Below, piece after piece: positions 1-12,030 of a DNA stretch of 64,000 bases. A model generated the notes under the pieces. The model did not search any database, was not told where the DNA came from, and worked only from the letters and a program-made list of their open reading frames with translations. Every line of letters begins with the position of its first letter. Position 1 is the stretch's first letter. Made by a program: the position numbers and the translations under genes. Location: positions 1 to 64,000 of the forward strand of contig JBAMJV010002966.1 of assembly GCA_037951105.1 (NCBI GenBank), given 5' to 3'. This DNA is from Echinarachnius parma (lineage: Eukaryota; Echinodermata; Echinoidea; Clypeasteroida; Echinarachniidae).

Positions 1-397
1 GAAAAGGCTGAAATATCAATAAATATATCTGATCTAATAATTATTTAGGGCCCAAATAATGAGACGCATTTTTCAAAAAATTAAAAAAATGCTTGCACTT
101 TTTCAAAAATTTTCAAAAGTGTTTTTTAAATAGTTGTTGATGATCTCTCTATTTAATCATTATTTCAATAAAACATCACATGCACAATTTTGTATGAAAA
201 ATGGTTCAAACCAATGCCTTTTTAGAAAGCGCCCTCTTGTGTTTTTATGGCTCTTTTGAATGATAACGGGCTTTTTACTTAGTCGTTTGTAATTATGTAT
301 ACCTTTCGAGCATGGTGGAGTTATAACTATTAGTTTATAATGTTACTGTCCACGTTTGGTTACTAAAGTTCAGCCTTACCAAAACTGTACTACCCCT
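1..397. mobile_element. TTAA-flanked non-autonomous element, family A, cut by window edge
   Basis: The right terminus reads ...CTGTACTACCCCT followed by TTAA at 398-401. Its last 170 bases are close to the reverse complement of the first 170 bases of the neighbouring copy, so the two copies sit head to head sharing one TTAA. The TTAA target and AGGG-type terminus fit Kolobok- or piggyBac-like elements. No coding capacity is visible. Confidence 0.6.
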
Positions 398-401
398 TTA
401 A

Positions 402-950
402 AGGGATAGTTGAGTTCTAGTAGAGAGACTTCAGTTTTAGTCAAACTAAATTTTAGTAACCAAAATATGCACCATTATGTAGTTATAACTCCACCATGCT
501 CAAACAGAATAAAAAAATTACAAACGAGTAAGTAAAAAGCCCGTTATCATTCAAAAAGAGCTGTTTAAACTAAAGAGGGCGTTTAAAAAAACGCATTTGT
601 TTAAACAATTTTAATTTTATGCATGTGATGCTTTGTGGAAATAGTGATTAGATAGAGAGATAATCAACAACTATCTAAAAACCTCTTTTGAATTTTTTTT
701 AAAAGAGGAAGCATTTTAAAACAAATTTTAACGGTTGGTTCAAAATTATTGAATACTTGTGGGGCCCCACATTTATTACAAATGGTTATTTTAAATGGAT
801 ATTTCAGCCGTTTCTGAGCAGATTTTGATCAAATAAAGTTTATTCTGCCATTCAAATTGTATGCTCTTTCAAATCTGACACTCTGTTTTCCATTATCTCA
901 CATATAATTATTTTGTGTAGCGCCCTCTATACCAAAACTCAACTATCCCT
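402..950. mobile_element. TTAA-flanked non-autonomous element, family A, complete copy
   Basis: The termini AGGGATAGTTGAG and CTCAACTATCCCT are perfect inverted repeats flanked by TTAA (398-401 and 951-954). Related copies lie at 1, 19682, 24103 and at the right side of the element ending at 26898. The TSD and the AGGG start suggest a Kolobok-type MITE (established superfamily trait). The superfamily assignment is inference because no transposase is present here. Confidence 0.75.
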
Positions 951-954
951 TTAA

Positions 955-1556
955 TGTTAGCTAGTTACTTAATTAAGTGTTAGATATATTTTGTAATGTA
1001 TTCTATTATTGTTTATTATACTAATTTACTGCCCTGCGCTGGCAATTATATGCCAGTGTCCTGGGATATGTATTTCCTTTTCTTTGTTGGCGGAATTCGC
1101 CTAATAAAGTGATAATTATGTAAATTTTGTTTGCCACCTTGGCAACCTTCGGCAACTTTTTGTATAAGCATTATAAAGTTAATTAGCTAATTTGCATAAA
1201 TGTGAAATAAGGTCAGGGGTCATTTTCTATCTAGGAATAGTAACAAATTTATCAAAACAAGTATTCTCGGGTATTTTGGGGCAAGGATTCCATTTCCGGT
1301 GCTCGTTTGTAAGTGCCATATATGTGTAACACCCTGAAATCCAAGATGGCTGCCCCTAACTTGCATATGTTTGAATATTATTGATTTTCAGTGGCTATAG
1401 ACTCTAATAAGCAATAATTCCAGATGATTATTTGTCAGTTATGTTCTAAGTATGTATTTAAGATATCAAAGATTAGTTGCCATCGTGGCAACCTGATGTT
1501 GAGCTACTGGCCGTCGGTCTTCGGCCGTTTTACCTGCCAAGATAATTCCCTCAGAT
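955..1556. other. AT-rich stretch without recognised gene
   Basis: No open frame, RNA gene or clear repeat terminus was recognised. The sequence has scattered GGCAAC/GTTGCC words near 1130-1150 and 1480-1495 and leads directly into a LINE relic. Confidence 0.5.
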
Positions 1557-2760
1557 CTTCGTCATTATTGCCTACATCCATCCCAGAGCTGACGTGACTG
1601 CAGCCAGTGACGCCATCGCAGATAATGTTCAGAAACAGCAATCTAAGTCACCCGATGCGCCAATCTTCATCGCCGGGGATTTCAATGTTTTGAGAAAATA
1701 ATTTCGAAATGTCTGTTAAAGCAAGGTTCACCTAGACCCAATGCAATTTGCATACAGAGAAAACAGGGGTGTGGAAGATGCAGTCCTGCTTCTCTTGCAT
1801 AAGATGTATTCGCATCTAGATACTGCTAGGACATACATTAGATCAGTTTTTATTGACTTTTCTAGTGCATTCAATACTATCATCCCTCACTTGCTTTCAA
1901 GGAAGTTAATACAAATTAATGTACACCCGCAGATTGTTTTGCTGATTCATGATTTTATGTTGAATAGACCTCATGTGAAAATGGGTCAAACTGTTTCTGA
2001 CAACCGTGTAGTTAGTACTGGTGTGCCTCAGGAGTGTGTGTTTCCCCAGTGCTCTTCTCATTGTACACAAGTACACGGAGGCCACGGAGGCCAACTGTAC
2101 TATCATCAAGTACGCCGATGACACAGTCATCACGGGATACCTCTCCAGTGATGCCAACTGCCTACTTCACGGTACTTGATTCTTTCGTGGAATGGGGTGA
2201 CTCACATTTATTGCAACTCAATGTGTCAAAAACTAAGGAAATGATTGTAGACTTCCGTAAGAACGTACCAGATGACCATGTACCTCTTACCATACATGAT
2301 GATGTTGTTGATCAAGTGAAGGAATATAAATACCTGGGTACTACCATAACAAACAATCTGGACTGGTCAAGCAATGTACATGCCATATAAAAGAAATCTA
2401 ACCAGAGATTATATTTCCTGAGACAACTCAAGAAAATGCACTTAGATAATACTCTTCTTGTGTTGTTCTATAAGTCAATAATTCAGTCCATTCTTTTGTT
2501 TAGCTTGATTTGCTTTTATGGCAACCTAACATGTAATAGTAAGAAATCGCTAGACAGACCTCGGAAAATAGCTCAGAGAATCATTGGTACCGCTCTCCCT
2601 AACACAGCTTGAATGCACTCGCCGAGATAATGAGAATTGAAGAATTCATAATTAATTGACCGACCTGTACGTGTCATCTTTCCACGTACTGAGCTAAAAC
2701 TCCGATGTTTTAAATTGAAATAACTAGGATAAATCGAATGTTCCATAAAAAGAAAAGTGT
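1557..2760 (+). pseudogene. L2-clade LINE relic (endonuclease end, reverse transcriptase, tail)
   Basis: Bases 1557-1701 translate to the late part of an APE-type endonuclease, ending in the conserved GDFN motif (IFIAGDFNV). After an internal loss the sequence resumes at 1741 inside the reverse transcriptase with QFAYRENRGVEDAV and the FIDFSSAFNTI motif A. The catalytic KYADDTVI box is at about 2103-2135 in a shifted frame. EWGDSHLLQLNVSKTKEM, KEYKYLGTTI and a tail reading RKIAQRIIGTALP follow, as in the fish and invertebrate L2/Maui-like family. At least two frameshifts, an in-frame stop at 2388 and the missing endonuclease-to-RT segment make it non-functional. It encoded the enzyme that copies LINE RNA into DNA at the target site. 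Confidence 0.85.
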
Positions 2761-2818
2761 TCATTAAACGACTAACATATTAAAGTTCATATTATTATTT
2801 ATTTTGTATCAACCTGTC

Positions 2819-3471
2819 ACAGATAAAAGGGTGAGGGTGAATTTCAAGGTTAAAAAGAGAATACGAAAAGCAAAATTTTTCCACACAATCATATCGTAAT
2901 ATACCTTATTATAAATGGTTGCATCTCGGTAAATGTTACATCATTGGAAAGGGTAAAGTCTCGTTTTTGATGAAAAACGATTAACATAGTTATTAACCTT
3001 TTAGAACAGTCAGGAGCTAGCAAAATATCACACGGGATCAAACACTTACTACGATTTCCGAAATTCCAGCTCTGTGATTGGCTCATTCAACTACTGACCA
3101 CTGTTGCTGAGGTAACGGGCCCATAGCAACAGTCATTCGCACCTGACATTGCCCGGTTTGTCACCATGCGGTCTTGGTTGAATAGCCTACAAGTCGCGCG
3201 TGATGTTGAATAAGCCAAACACAGAGCTGGAATGTGAAAATTCACAGTAATTTTTTAACATCTTGTGATATTTTACTAGCTCCTGACTATTCTAAAAAAT
3301 GAATGAATATATGAATGGAGTAGTATCCGAGCCAATACTTTTCTCTTTCCAATGATGTAAAAATTACCGAGACGCAAGCACATTTGATATATTATTTTAT
3401 AAGGAAAACATGAATCATTAAATTCTTGTTTTATTATCATATTTTTAACCTTAAATTGCACCCTTTTATCT
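2819..3471. mobile_element. Foldback (long inverted repeat) element
   Basis: The ends GATAAAAGGGTG and CACCCTTTTATC are inverted copies. The arms stay similar inward, for example the segments around GTCAGGAGCTAG (3009) and CTAGCTCCTGAC (3278), leaving a central loop near 3080-3200. There is no coding potential and the superfamily is unknown. Confidence 0.6.
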
Positions 3472-3724
3472 ACATCAGATTGAAACGAAACAAATAATAA
3501 CATAAACTTTGGAATATAAGGCGTTGTATCGACGCCTTTCTTTTCATGAAACACTCAATTTATCTTAGTTTATGCGATTTGAAATATCGTTGTTCCTGCT
3601 CATTACTTTTTCATAGAAATCCAAGTCGTGCATATTTGTTTATAAATGGGAAGCCTTGTTGATGCTCTGTGATCTCACTGAACATGGAAGAGTTATATGG
3701 TGATGGCCTACTAGTTGAGGTTGT
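3472..3724. other. AT-rich spacer
   Basis: No recognisable gene or repeat boundary is seen between the foldback element and the G-rich repeat units. Confidence 0.4.
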
Positions 3725-5160
3725 GCGCAGTGGCGTAGCGAGGGTCAACGGATTGGGGGGGGGGGGACACCCCTCCCACGGTAGGGAGCTTTTGCAAATT
3801 TTCACTTGAAATAATGCAATCTGGTGCATACCTTGGAAGGAAATTTGATAATACTGAATTAAAGAAATCAGGACTTAAATCATCTCCCTCATGATAAAGT
3901 ATACAAACACAATCGAACCAGACACACCAGACACACACCAGACTCAAATATGCTCACGTCTTATATATCCGTGCTTGTCTACACTTATTTGGGGGAGGGT
4001 GTGGGAGGGTGTTTACCCCCTCCCACGTGGATACATTTTTGAAATGGGTGTTTAAAATATCACTGTAGAAGTATGGTCATTATTGTCTTAATCATTTTCT
4101 TAATCATGGGTGTTACAATTGTATAGGTAATACAAATAGTGAACCTATACTCGTAACGTATTTTTAAACGGGAATAGCGAGGAAAGATTGAGCCTTGCAT
4201 GAGATGGATCCACGTGATCCTGTATACTATAGAGCCATCGATATAGTCTAGGGCATTGAGCTCCAATGAAACTAAGCAAGGGCGTCAACAACTTCTCAAA
4301 GGTGGAAGGGAGACATTGCAAGGAAGCGAAGCGACCCGATGGGGGAGGGTGTGGGAGGGGCCGGTGTCTCCCTCCCACAGTAGGGAGCTTTTGTATTTTG
4401 GGACGTGAGATTGTGCGATTTGGTGCACACCTAAGACAGAAATTTCACGTCATATGAAGTATGGAACCAAACATACATAATGACAAAGGGAGGGGGACAA
4501 TCTCCTCCACTTTCAAATGTGGGGGGACATGATATTCCAATTTGATTTGCGTTCAGCGCATATGGACCGAATTTACTAATAGATATATTATTTCAGATTA
4601 TTTTATTTTCTGTGACGGTGTGCTATAGATGAGGGTTAAATAAACTTCGTTTGAGGTGTGCGTTTGAGAAATTACACTGCCCAACCAAGGAGGTACTATC
4701 GTACCTCTTTGGCCCAACACAGTTCGAAAGGTGAGTTCCCGCAACCGAAATGAAACTTGCAATATGAGAGCGCGCGGCAAAAAACGAGATTTACAGTCCT
4801 TTTCAAACCAAAAAAACACAGCTATTTTGAAGATTAATTATTGATAAATGTGTCTTTCCCCTCTTTGGCATTATATTATTCGATGTTTTTCTTCCTCATT
4901 TTTGGAATTATTGGGGGGGGGGGGGGGCGACCTCAACCCAGCCCCAGGATCGACGCCATGGGAGGGGATGCCCCCTCCCATTGTAGGGAGCTTTTGCAAA
5001 TTTGGGGCTTTAAATTGTGCGATTTGGCGCATACCCGAGACCAAAATATATGATTCGTAGTTCAAGCTATAGAATCAAACATACATAATGTATGGAGGGG
5101 CATGTCCCCCTCCCCATCCCCTGCCTGTTGTCACCCATTTTTCAAGTACCGCGTGACTAG
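3725..5160. repeat. G-rich interspersed repeat (GTGGCGTAGCGAGGG type), three tandem units
   Basis: The box CCTCCCAC-GTAGGGAGC recurs at 3771, 4371 and 4975, a spacing near 600 bases. A second shared box AAACATACATAATG recurs at 4467 and 5078. Each unit carries a poly-G or GGGGGAGG run and a motif GCGCATACC or similar. The stretch 4205-4970 has a diverged inverted copy at 46263-47078. Start words such as AGTGGCGTAGCGAGGG are common in repeats of marine invertebrates. No protein is encoded. Confidence 0.65.
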
Positions 5161-5185
5161 ACCCATGACACGGGTCCCTTGAGTT

Positions 5186-5628
5186 AGACCCCGTTTACAG
5201 TGCAGGGCCGGGCCGAGCCGCGGCTCGGCCCTGCTTAAATTGCTGTACTCGGCCCCCCACCCCCCCCCCCCCCCCCCCCCAATTTTGTGCGTTTACAGTG
5301 GCGGTCTCGGCCCGGCCGCCCTTTCAATATCTTGTCGTAGTGGCGCTCTGCATGTAAACAAACCATTATTTTTGGGGCGCGCTAGGGGTCACAGAACAAA
5401 GGCGCGTTATTTGCAATGAATTGTTTTCGCAATTTGGTACAGCATTTGGCCACATGCGTGCGTTTACAGTGAGAAAAAGCGGGGCCGAGACGCGTCTCGG
5501 CCGCGGCCGAGACTACCTCCAGAGCGGGGCCAAATTATGCGCGGCCACTTTTGCCCCCGCATTTGGCCTTTTGAGCGTTTACAGTGACGCGTCTCGGCCC
5601 GGCCTTTTTTTCACTGTAAACTGGGTCT
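5186..5628. mobile_element. GC-rich non-autonomous element with internally repeated terminal motif
   Basis: The ends are AGACCCCGTTTACAGTG and its inverted partner CACTGTAAACTGGGTCT. The terminal word GTTTACAGTG recurs inside at about 5288, 5462 and 5576. Subterminal CpG-rich palindromes such as GAGCCGCGGCTC and GAGACGCGTCTC flank these. A C-homopolymer occupies about 5258-5280. It has no coding capacity; the target-site duplication is ambiguous. Confidence 0.65.
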
Positions 5629-5629
5629 A

Positions 5630-6286
5630 TATATGTTTCAGTAGGCCTATGCTCAACGAATGCATATGTCGACCCTGAAGAAGATGACTGGTGCTCCTTC
5701 AATCATTATCATCAACTTATGCCTAGATATATGCATCATTAATTAATGGAACGGGTGCATTTGGAGTGAATAATTTAGTAAAGGAGTTTGTCTTTACCTA
5801 GACATTTAGGACTACGTAGTGCAGCTATATATGCTCCTTTATAGCCTGCATGGAGGCGTCAAATGGTCAAAATTATCTATAAAAGCGGGAGGCTGATTCA
5901 AGATCCTAAAAAGGCCCTTGGTATGATACTATGATGGACGATTTACCATGCGCTAGGAAGTTTGTTAGGCCTATAGCTATACGCGCTCTATGTCTTCTGA
6001 AATGCGGTGAGCGTCGATCCTCGCGCACGGGACTGAAAATTTGCATAAGGCGCTATATTGGAAGGATTCTTCAAACTGATATAGGTGCGCTATTGCTAGT
6101 ACTAGGGAACGACTGTTATATTCTTGGTTATTATCGTTGATTACATCATTTTCAGCACACATTAAATAAAACATGATAATAATGAATGATATAGACACAT
6201 TTGGCTTAATGTCGGGTCATCATTTTTTTTTTTTTTTTGCCAAACGATTGGGGGGGGGGGGCGATGGGGGGGGGGGGGGGCACGTG
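5630..6286. other. Region without recognised gene
   Basis: No coding or RNA feature was identified. A run of T at 6222-6238 and two G runs at 6250-6280 mark another fragment of G-rich repeat just before the next inverted repeat. Confidence 0.4.
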
Positions 6287-6708
6287 AATATTACTAATAA
6301 AATATAACGTTAACATCCAACATACATATTCAGAGTATGTCATAGTGAATATCAAAAAAGAAAGACACCTTAACGCCCCCTTCATATTACCTTCAGGGGT
6401 CATCTCATCTCACCACTTTACCCACTGGTTGTGCGTATAATGAAAGATCCAACCCATCCTCTGTTTAGTATTTTTAATTTCAATAGATCCGGTGTTCGCC
6501 TTTGTGTCCCACGCACCAAGAGAGTTCGCTTTAGAAATTCGTTTGTCCCCGACTCTATCCATATGTTCAAAAGTAAAGTGGTGAGATGAGATGACCACTG
6601 AAGGTAATATGAAGGGGGCGTTAAGGTGTCTTTCTTTTTTGATATTCACTATGACATACTCTGAATATGTATGTTGGATGTTAACGTTATATTTTATTAG
6701 TAATATTC
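6287..6708. repeat. Inverted repeat enclosing an L2 LINE tail
   Basis: The arms 6287-6419 and 6578-6708 are near-exact reverse complements, about 130 bases each, sharing words such as CTTCATATTACCTTCAG against CTGAAGGTAATATGAAG. The enclosed 158 bases are not palindromic and carry the C-terminus of an L2-type LINE. Confidence 0.75.
6436..6590 (+). pseudogene. L2-type LINE C-terminal fragment
   Basis: The + strand frame reads RIMKDPTHPLFSIF, then PRTKRVRFRNSFVPDSI, matching the family tail pattern HPL-(F) ... R-x-P-(x)-R-F-(K/R)-N-S-F-(I/V)-P-x-(S/A)-I seen at the end of L2/CR1-group reverse transcriptases. The frame closes at the TGA in GTGAGATGA. Only this tail survives, between two arms of an inverted repeat. 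Confidence 0.65.
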
Positions 6709-6862
6709 ATTGGAAGAATATGTACAACTCAAACATTAATTATACAGTAGTTTTGAATGCTTTTGATAGACAACTGAATTGAAGTATATACTTGAAGTAT
6801 AAATGTGCAAGATGTGAATTATAATAAGCTCTCGTTGTGTATACATGCTTTATTAGACCCCT

Positions 6863-8220
6863 GGGCCGGTATTCAATTCCGTACTAAGAATAAGTAAGAA
6901 ATTTACTAAGTAAATTGATAAGCTAAGAACTTTACTTATCTCATATTCAAATCGAATTTTAGACTTTTACTTACTATATATATATATATAGACAAAATCT
7001 AAGTAAAATACTTGTGACGTCACAATGGTTTGTAAATTAGTGCTGATGGTATCCGTGAACCATTTTGTGCGACGCTTGTCTATGGGAATTCACGTGTTAA
7101 AACAAAATCGCAAAACAATTTTGTGCGACGCTTGCCAATGGGAATTATGTTGTTAAAACAGAATTGCATGATCATAACAGCAATCTTGATTGAAACGTTA
7201 CATTATTACGGTATTATAGGGAGCAGTCAAAGCTTCAAAATGAGCAGAAAAACATTGAAGTCGAGGAATAAAATCACTGCTTGCTTATGGTTTTCTTGAG
7301 TTTATATGAGGTATGCAAGGTCGATTGTCGGATCCATAATATGCAGGCCTATTGATCTAGGCTATGCTCTTGTGAAAGTTTGATCGTTTGAAGCTCCGAA
7401 AGTGGAGACAGTTATTGATTTTTGACATAATAATTATGATCCATATGATGCCTCCAGTCCAATAACGAACCAGCAAACTATTTTCAAACATGGAATATAC
7501 TTGTATGATAAAGAAGTATTAAAAATAACTTACCCGCCGGCTGTGACCATTATTTAATGCCCCATAAATATATCACTTGCAATGATTGAAGAATATGTCC
7601 ACCAAAATGGCATGGATTACAATAGTAGATCACATTATATCCACAACATCCATACAAGCAAACAAAAGATGAACAAATCAAGCAGATAATATTCGGTAAC
7701 AGCTTGAATTTTTTTCTTTTCCCTGTAAGATTGCAATTCACTATTTTTGTTCTTAATAGTGCACTGTACACAGCCTTTTGGCACGTAGATCTGTGATTTC
7801 ATGACTCTTAATGCGCCTGAATTGAAGCGCACAGTTCGCTTTGTCCTTTGATAATGCGCTGATCATCTTAAATTATAACTTTCAGGGGAAGGGGGTTGCA
7901 TTTCTATTTCGGAGCATTTAATGTCGTTTCACCACCATATTAAATACCCGTTTCCCACTAATTCCAGCGTTAAGCTATGCTTAAGTGTCCTAATGATTTT
8001 CCTAAGTTTAAGCAAATTACTTAGTCACAATGAGGGATTTGAATAGCAACCTTGCTTAAGTAAAGTACTTAGGTAATTAACTAAGACAAAATCATACTTT
8101 ACTTAGTAAAATACTTAGCCGATGAATTGAATCTCAATTTGGGCTAAGTAATTTACTTAAGCCAAATACTAAGTAAATTGCCTAAATTTTGTACTTAAGT
8201 ACGGAATTGAATACGGGCCC
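6863..8220. mobile_element. 1.36-kb non-autonomous DNA transposon, copy 1
   Basis: The ends GGGCCGGTATTCAATTCCG and CGGAATTGAATACGGGCCC are inverted copies. Each terminal 150-250 bases is built from iterated, largely palindromic words such as CTAAGTAAATTACTTAG and its variants. The centre is AT-rich, with no believable protein. Two more copies follow immediately. Confidence 0.75.
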
Positions 8221-8319
8221 TGTTACATAATTACTCACTCAGTACGCCCCCACTTTGCTTTTCGCACTTTAAATTCATTATGTCCCCATAAACATACACT
8301 CATTATACCCATTATGTAT
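8221..8319. repeat. Flanking segment duplicated at 10808-10906
   Basis: About 95 bases starting TGTTACATAATTACTCAC follow element copy 1 and occur again, almost unchanged, after copy 3. They are therefore part of a duplicated block (element plus flank), not of the element itself. Confidence 0.8.
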
Positions 8320-9635
8320 TTGGCTTAAGTAAATTACTTAGCCAAAATTGAGATTCAATTCATCGGCTAAATATTTTACTAAGTAAAGTATGATTTTGTC
8401 TTAGTTAATTACCTAAGTACTTTACTTAAGCAAGGTTGCTATTCAAATCCCTCATTGTGACTAAGTAATTTGCTTAAACTTTGGAAAATCATTAGGACAC
8501 TTAAGCATAGCTTAACGCTGCAATTAGTGGGAAACGGGTATTTGATATGGTGGTGAAACGACATTAAATGCTCCAAAATAGAAATGCAACCCCCTTCCCC
8601 TGAAAGTTATAATTTAAGATGATATAATCGCATTATGAAAGCGAAATGTGCGCATGCAGTGCGCTTCAATTCAGGCGCATTAAGAGTCGTTTTGCGCATG
8701 AAATCACAGATCTACGCGCCAAAAGGATGTGTACAGTGCACTATTATTAAAGAACAAAAATAGTGAATGGCAATCATACAGGGAAAAGAAAAAAATCAAG
8801 CTGTTACCGAATATTATCTGCTTGATTTGTTCATCTTTTTTTTACTTGTATGGATGTTGTGGATATAATGTGATCTACTATTGTAGTAATCCATGCCATT
8901 TTGATGGACATATTCTTCAAACATTGCAAGTGATATATTTATGGGACATTAATAATGGTCACAGCCGGTGGGTAAGTTATTTTTAATACTTCTTTATCAT
9001 ACAAGTACCTTTATTCCATGTTTGAAAATAGTTTGCTGGTTCGTTATTGGACCGGAGGCATCATATGTATCATATTATGTCAAAAATCAATAACTGTCTC
9101 CACTTTCGGAGCTTCAAACGATCAAACTACCACAAAAGCATAGCCTATAGATCAATAGGCCTGCATATTATGGATCCGACAATCGACATGGCATACCTCA
9201 TACTCAAGAAAACGATAAGCAAGCAGTGATTTTATTCCTCGACTTTGATGTTTTTCTGCTCATTTTGAAGCCTTGACTGCTCCATTATAATACCGTAATA
9301 ACGTAACGTTTCACTTTCAATCAAGATTGCTGTTATGATCATGCAATTCTGTTTTAACACATGAATTCCCATTGACAAGCGTCGCACAAAATTGGTTTGC
9401 GATTTTGTTTTAACACGTGAATTCCCATAGACAAGCGTCGCACAAAATGGTTCGCGGATACCATCAGTACTAATTTACAAACCATTGTGACTTCACAAGT
9501 ATTTTACTTAGATTTTGTCTTATGTAAGTAAAAGTCTAAAATGCGATTTGAATACGAGATAAGTAAAGTTCTTAGCTTAGCAATTTACTTAGTAAATTTC
9601 TTACTTATTCTAAGTACGGTATTGAATACCGGCCC
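8320..9635. mobile_element. 1.36-kb non-autonomous transposon, copy 2 (inverted)
   Basis: This is the reverse complement of copy 1, lacking roughly the outer 55 bases at its left end and ending normally at ...GAATACCGGCCC. It shares the central blocks of copy 1 (for example the segment around TGGATGTTGTGGATATAATG at 8850) in opposite orientation. Confidence 0.8.
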
Positions 9636-9636
9636 T

Positions 9637-10807
9637 GGGCCGGTATTCACGTGTTAAAATCATGTTTTAAAACAAAATCGCAAACCAATTTTGTGCGACG
9701 CTTGTCAATGGGAATTCATGTGTTAAAACAGAATTGCATGATCATAACAGCAATCTTGATTGAAACGTTACGTTATTACGGTATTATAAGGCGGAGCAGT
9801 CAAAGCTTCAACATGAGCAGAAAAACATCAAAGTCGAGGAATAAAAGCACTGCTTGCTTATGGTTTTCTTGAGTTTATATGGGGTATGCCATGTCGATTG
9901 TCGGATCCATAATCTGCAGGACTAATTGATCTAGGCTATGCTCTTGTGAAAGTTGATCGTTTGAAGCTCCGAAAGTGGAGACAGTTATTGATTTTGTACA
10001 TAATATGATCCATAATGATGCCTCTGACCAGTCCAATAACGAACCAGCAAACTATGTTCAAACATGGAATATACTTGTATGATAAAGAAGAATTAACAAT
10101 AACTTACCCGCCGGCTGTGACCATTATTTAATGTCCCATAAATATATCACTTGCAATGTTTGAAGAATATGTCCACCAAAATGGCATGGATTACAATAGT
10201 AGATCACATTATATCCACAACATCCATACAAGCAAACAAAAGATGAACAAATCAAGCAGATAATATTCGGTAACAGCTTGAATTTTTTTCTTTTCCCTGT
10301 AAGATTGCAATTCACTATTTTTGTTCTTAATAGTGCACTGTACACAGCCTTTTGGCGCGTATAAATCTGTGATTTCATGAGCGCAACGACTCTTAACGCG
10401 CCTGAATTGAAGCGCACTACGCACAGTTTGCTTTGATAATGCGCTTATATCATCTTAAATTATAACTTTCAGGGGAAGGGGGTTGCATTTCTATTTCGGA
10501 GCATTTAATGTCGTTTCACCACCATATTAAATACCCGTTTCCCACTAATTCCAGCGTTAAGCTATGCTTAAGTGTCCTAATAATTTTCCTAAGTTTAAGC
10601 AAATTACTTAGTCACAATGAGGGATTTGAATAGCAACCTTGCTTAAGTAAAGTACTTAGGTAATTAACTAAGACAAAATCATACTTTACTTAGTAAAATA
10701 CTTAGCCGATGAATTGAATCTCAATTTTGGCTAAGTAATTTACTTAAGCCAAATACTAAGTAAATTGCTTACATTTTGTACTTAAGTACGGAATTGAATA
10801 CGGGCCC
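9637..10807. mobile_element. 1.36-kb non-autonomous transposon, copy 3
   Basis: This copy has the same orientation as copy 1. It starts GGGCCGGTATTC one base after copy 2 and then jumps to the internal word ACGTGTTAAAA, so about 200 bases of the left terminal region are missing. The right end is intact and is followed by the same 95-base flank as copy 1. Confidence 0.8.
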
Positions 10808-10906
10808 TGTTACATAATTACTCACTCAGTACGCCCCCACTTTGCTTTTCGCACTTTAAATTCATTATGTCCCCATAAACATACACTCGTTATATCCATT
10901 ATGTAA

Positions 10907-11236
10907 TTGCTATCGATGCTCACTTTGAATATCAGGAAATCAGTGTGATTTATAATGTTTATTATTAATTATGTATGAACATTGAAATGAAACATAGTTA
11001 GATAACGTTAATACACAGTTAGTATTTAAAGTTAATCGACTGTTTTGAATTTTGATTCTGAGTAATGTGTAAATTTAAGTGTGTTTAAGTGTGTTTAATT
11101 GATTTATGTTTGTTATAATATTGTTACACTGTTGTGCTGTTATACATGCAGTACTGTTATATATACTCTGTAACCAAGTGAAAAAAGAATTTCCATGAAT
11201 TTGGACAATACAATCAATCAATCAATCAATCAATCA
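10907..11236 (+). mobile_element. 3' untranslated end of an L2-like LINE with CAAT microsatellite tail
   Basis: An AT-rich stretch ends in ATTTCCATGAATTTGGACAA followed by a (CAAT)n run at about 11204-11236. L2/CR1-group LINEs end in short tandem repeats rather than poly-A (established). No coding part is left upstream because the duplicated transposon block abuts it. Confidence 0.5.
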
Positions 11237-11830
11237 GATAAAATTGACAAAAGATTCTATGAATACAATTCAATATTGTGTAACTAAAAAACTAGAGTTG
11301 TATTGTCTCTAGTCGAACTATTACAAAATTGTAAATACCACTTGTTTAGCCAGGTTTGTTTTAAGATCTATCAAACCTGCTAACGTAGTGCCGTATACGA
11401 GCTCATCCAGCGACGTGGACAGGTGGGAGAACTGCTGATGTTTTCAACTCATCATCGGCAGTCGCTTCCCGTACTGACAACACGTCTTGCCAGCGCGTCA
11501 GTATAGGCAAAACACCCTCATGACAATTAAAGAGAGAAAGCTTAAATAGGCCGTAAAGCCCATGGTAATTAAAGGAGACGTCCGGACGATTTAAAAACAA
11601 ATCTACCATAATCTACATAAATCAAAGACCAAAACTACCTACTTTTAATCAAAAACACCCTCCAAACCTGTCACAATCGAATTTTTAGTGTCACTAGTTT
11701 TGAATCGTAACTGTTCACTTTCTGTACGCTAGCGAGAAAGATCACATGACGGCGTGATGTATCAGCTTTACTTTGCGCGCGCTACCGCGGTGAAGCGGCT
11801 GCTATATTTTGCTTCACTTCGCTTGCTAAA
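11237..11830. other. Non-coding stretch with a possible TTAA element terminus
   Basis: There is no gene in most of this stretch. At 11569-11572 a TTAA is followed by AGGAGACGTCCGGACG, which resembles the start of TTAA elements in this window; the word GACGTCCGGAC also occurs at about 20879. It could be the left end of an element that includes the THAP-like sequence downstream, but no matching right end was found. Confidence 0.3.
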
Positions 11831-12030
11831 ATGCCGAGTGTCAAGCGTTTGGATGTTCGAATAAGCCAGGCAATGGCCAGAAAAGGATTTTTTTCGCCAT
11901 TCCCAACGCAGCAAATGAGAGGGAAAGGTGCGCTAGATGGCGCGCCAACATTGGAGTTGACACATTTGACGTCAAAACGTACAAATATTGCAGGAATCGA
12001 GTCGTCTGTGAGGATCATTTCGAGCCGGAG
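11831..12030 (+). pseudogene. Decayed THAP-like DNA-binding domain
   Basis: From the ATG at 11831 the frame reads MPSVKRLD, later GFFSPFPTQQMRGK. After a +1 shift the downstream frame reads FDVKTYKYCRNRVVCEDHFEP and stops. This resembles the THAP zinc finger: an MP start, an FP box in the middle and a C-x2-H-F end. The usual first two cysteines are not seen and the frame is broken, so it cannot be functional as read. THAP domains occur in host regulators and in transposases of the P and Kolobok groups. The TTAA terminus 250 bases upstream favours a transposase remnant, but that is inference. Confidence 0.4.
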
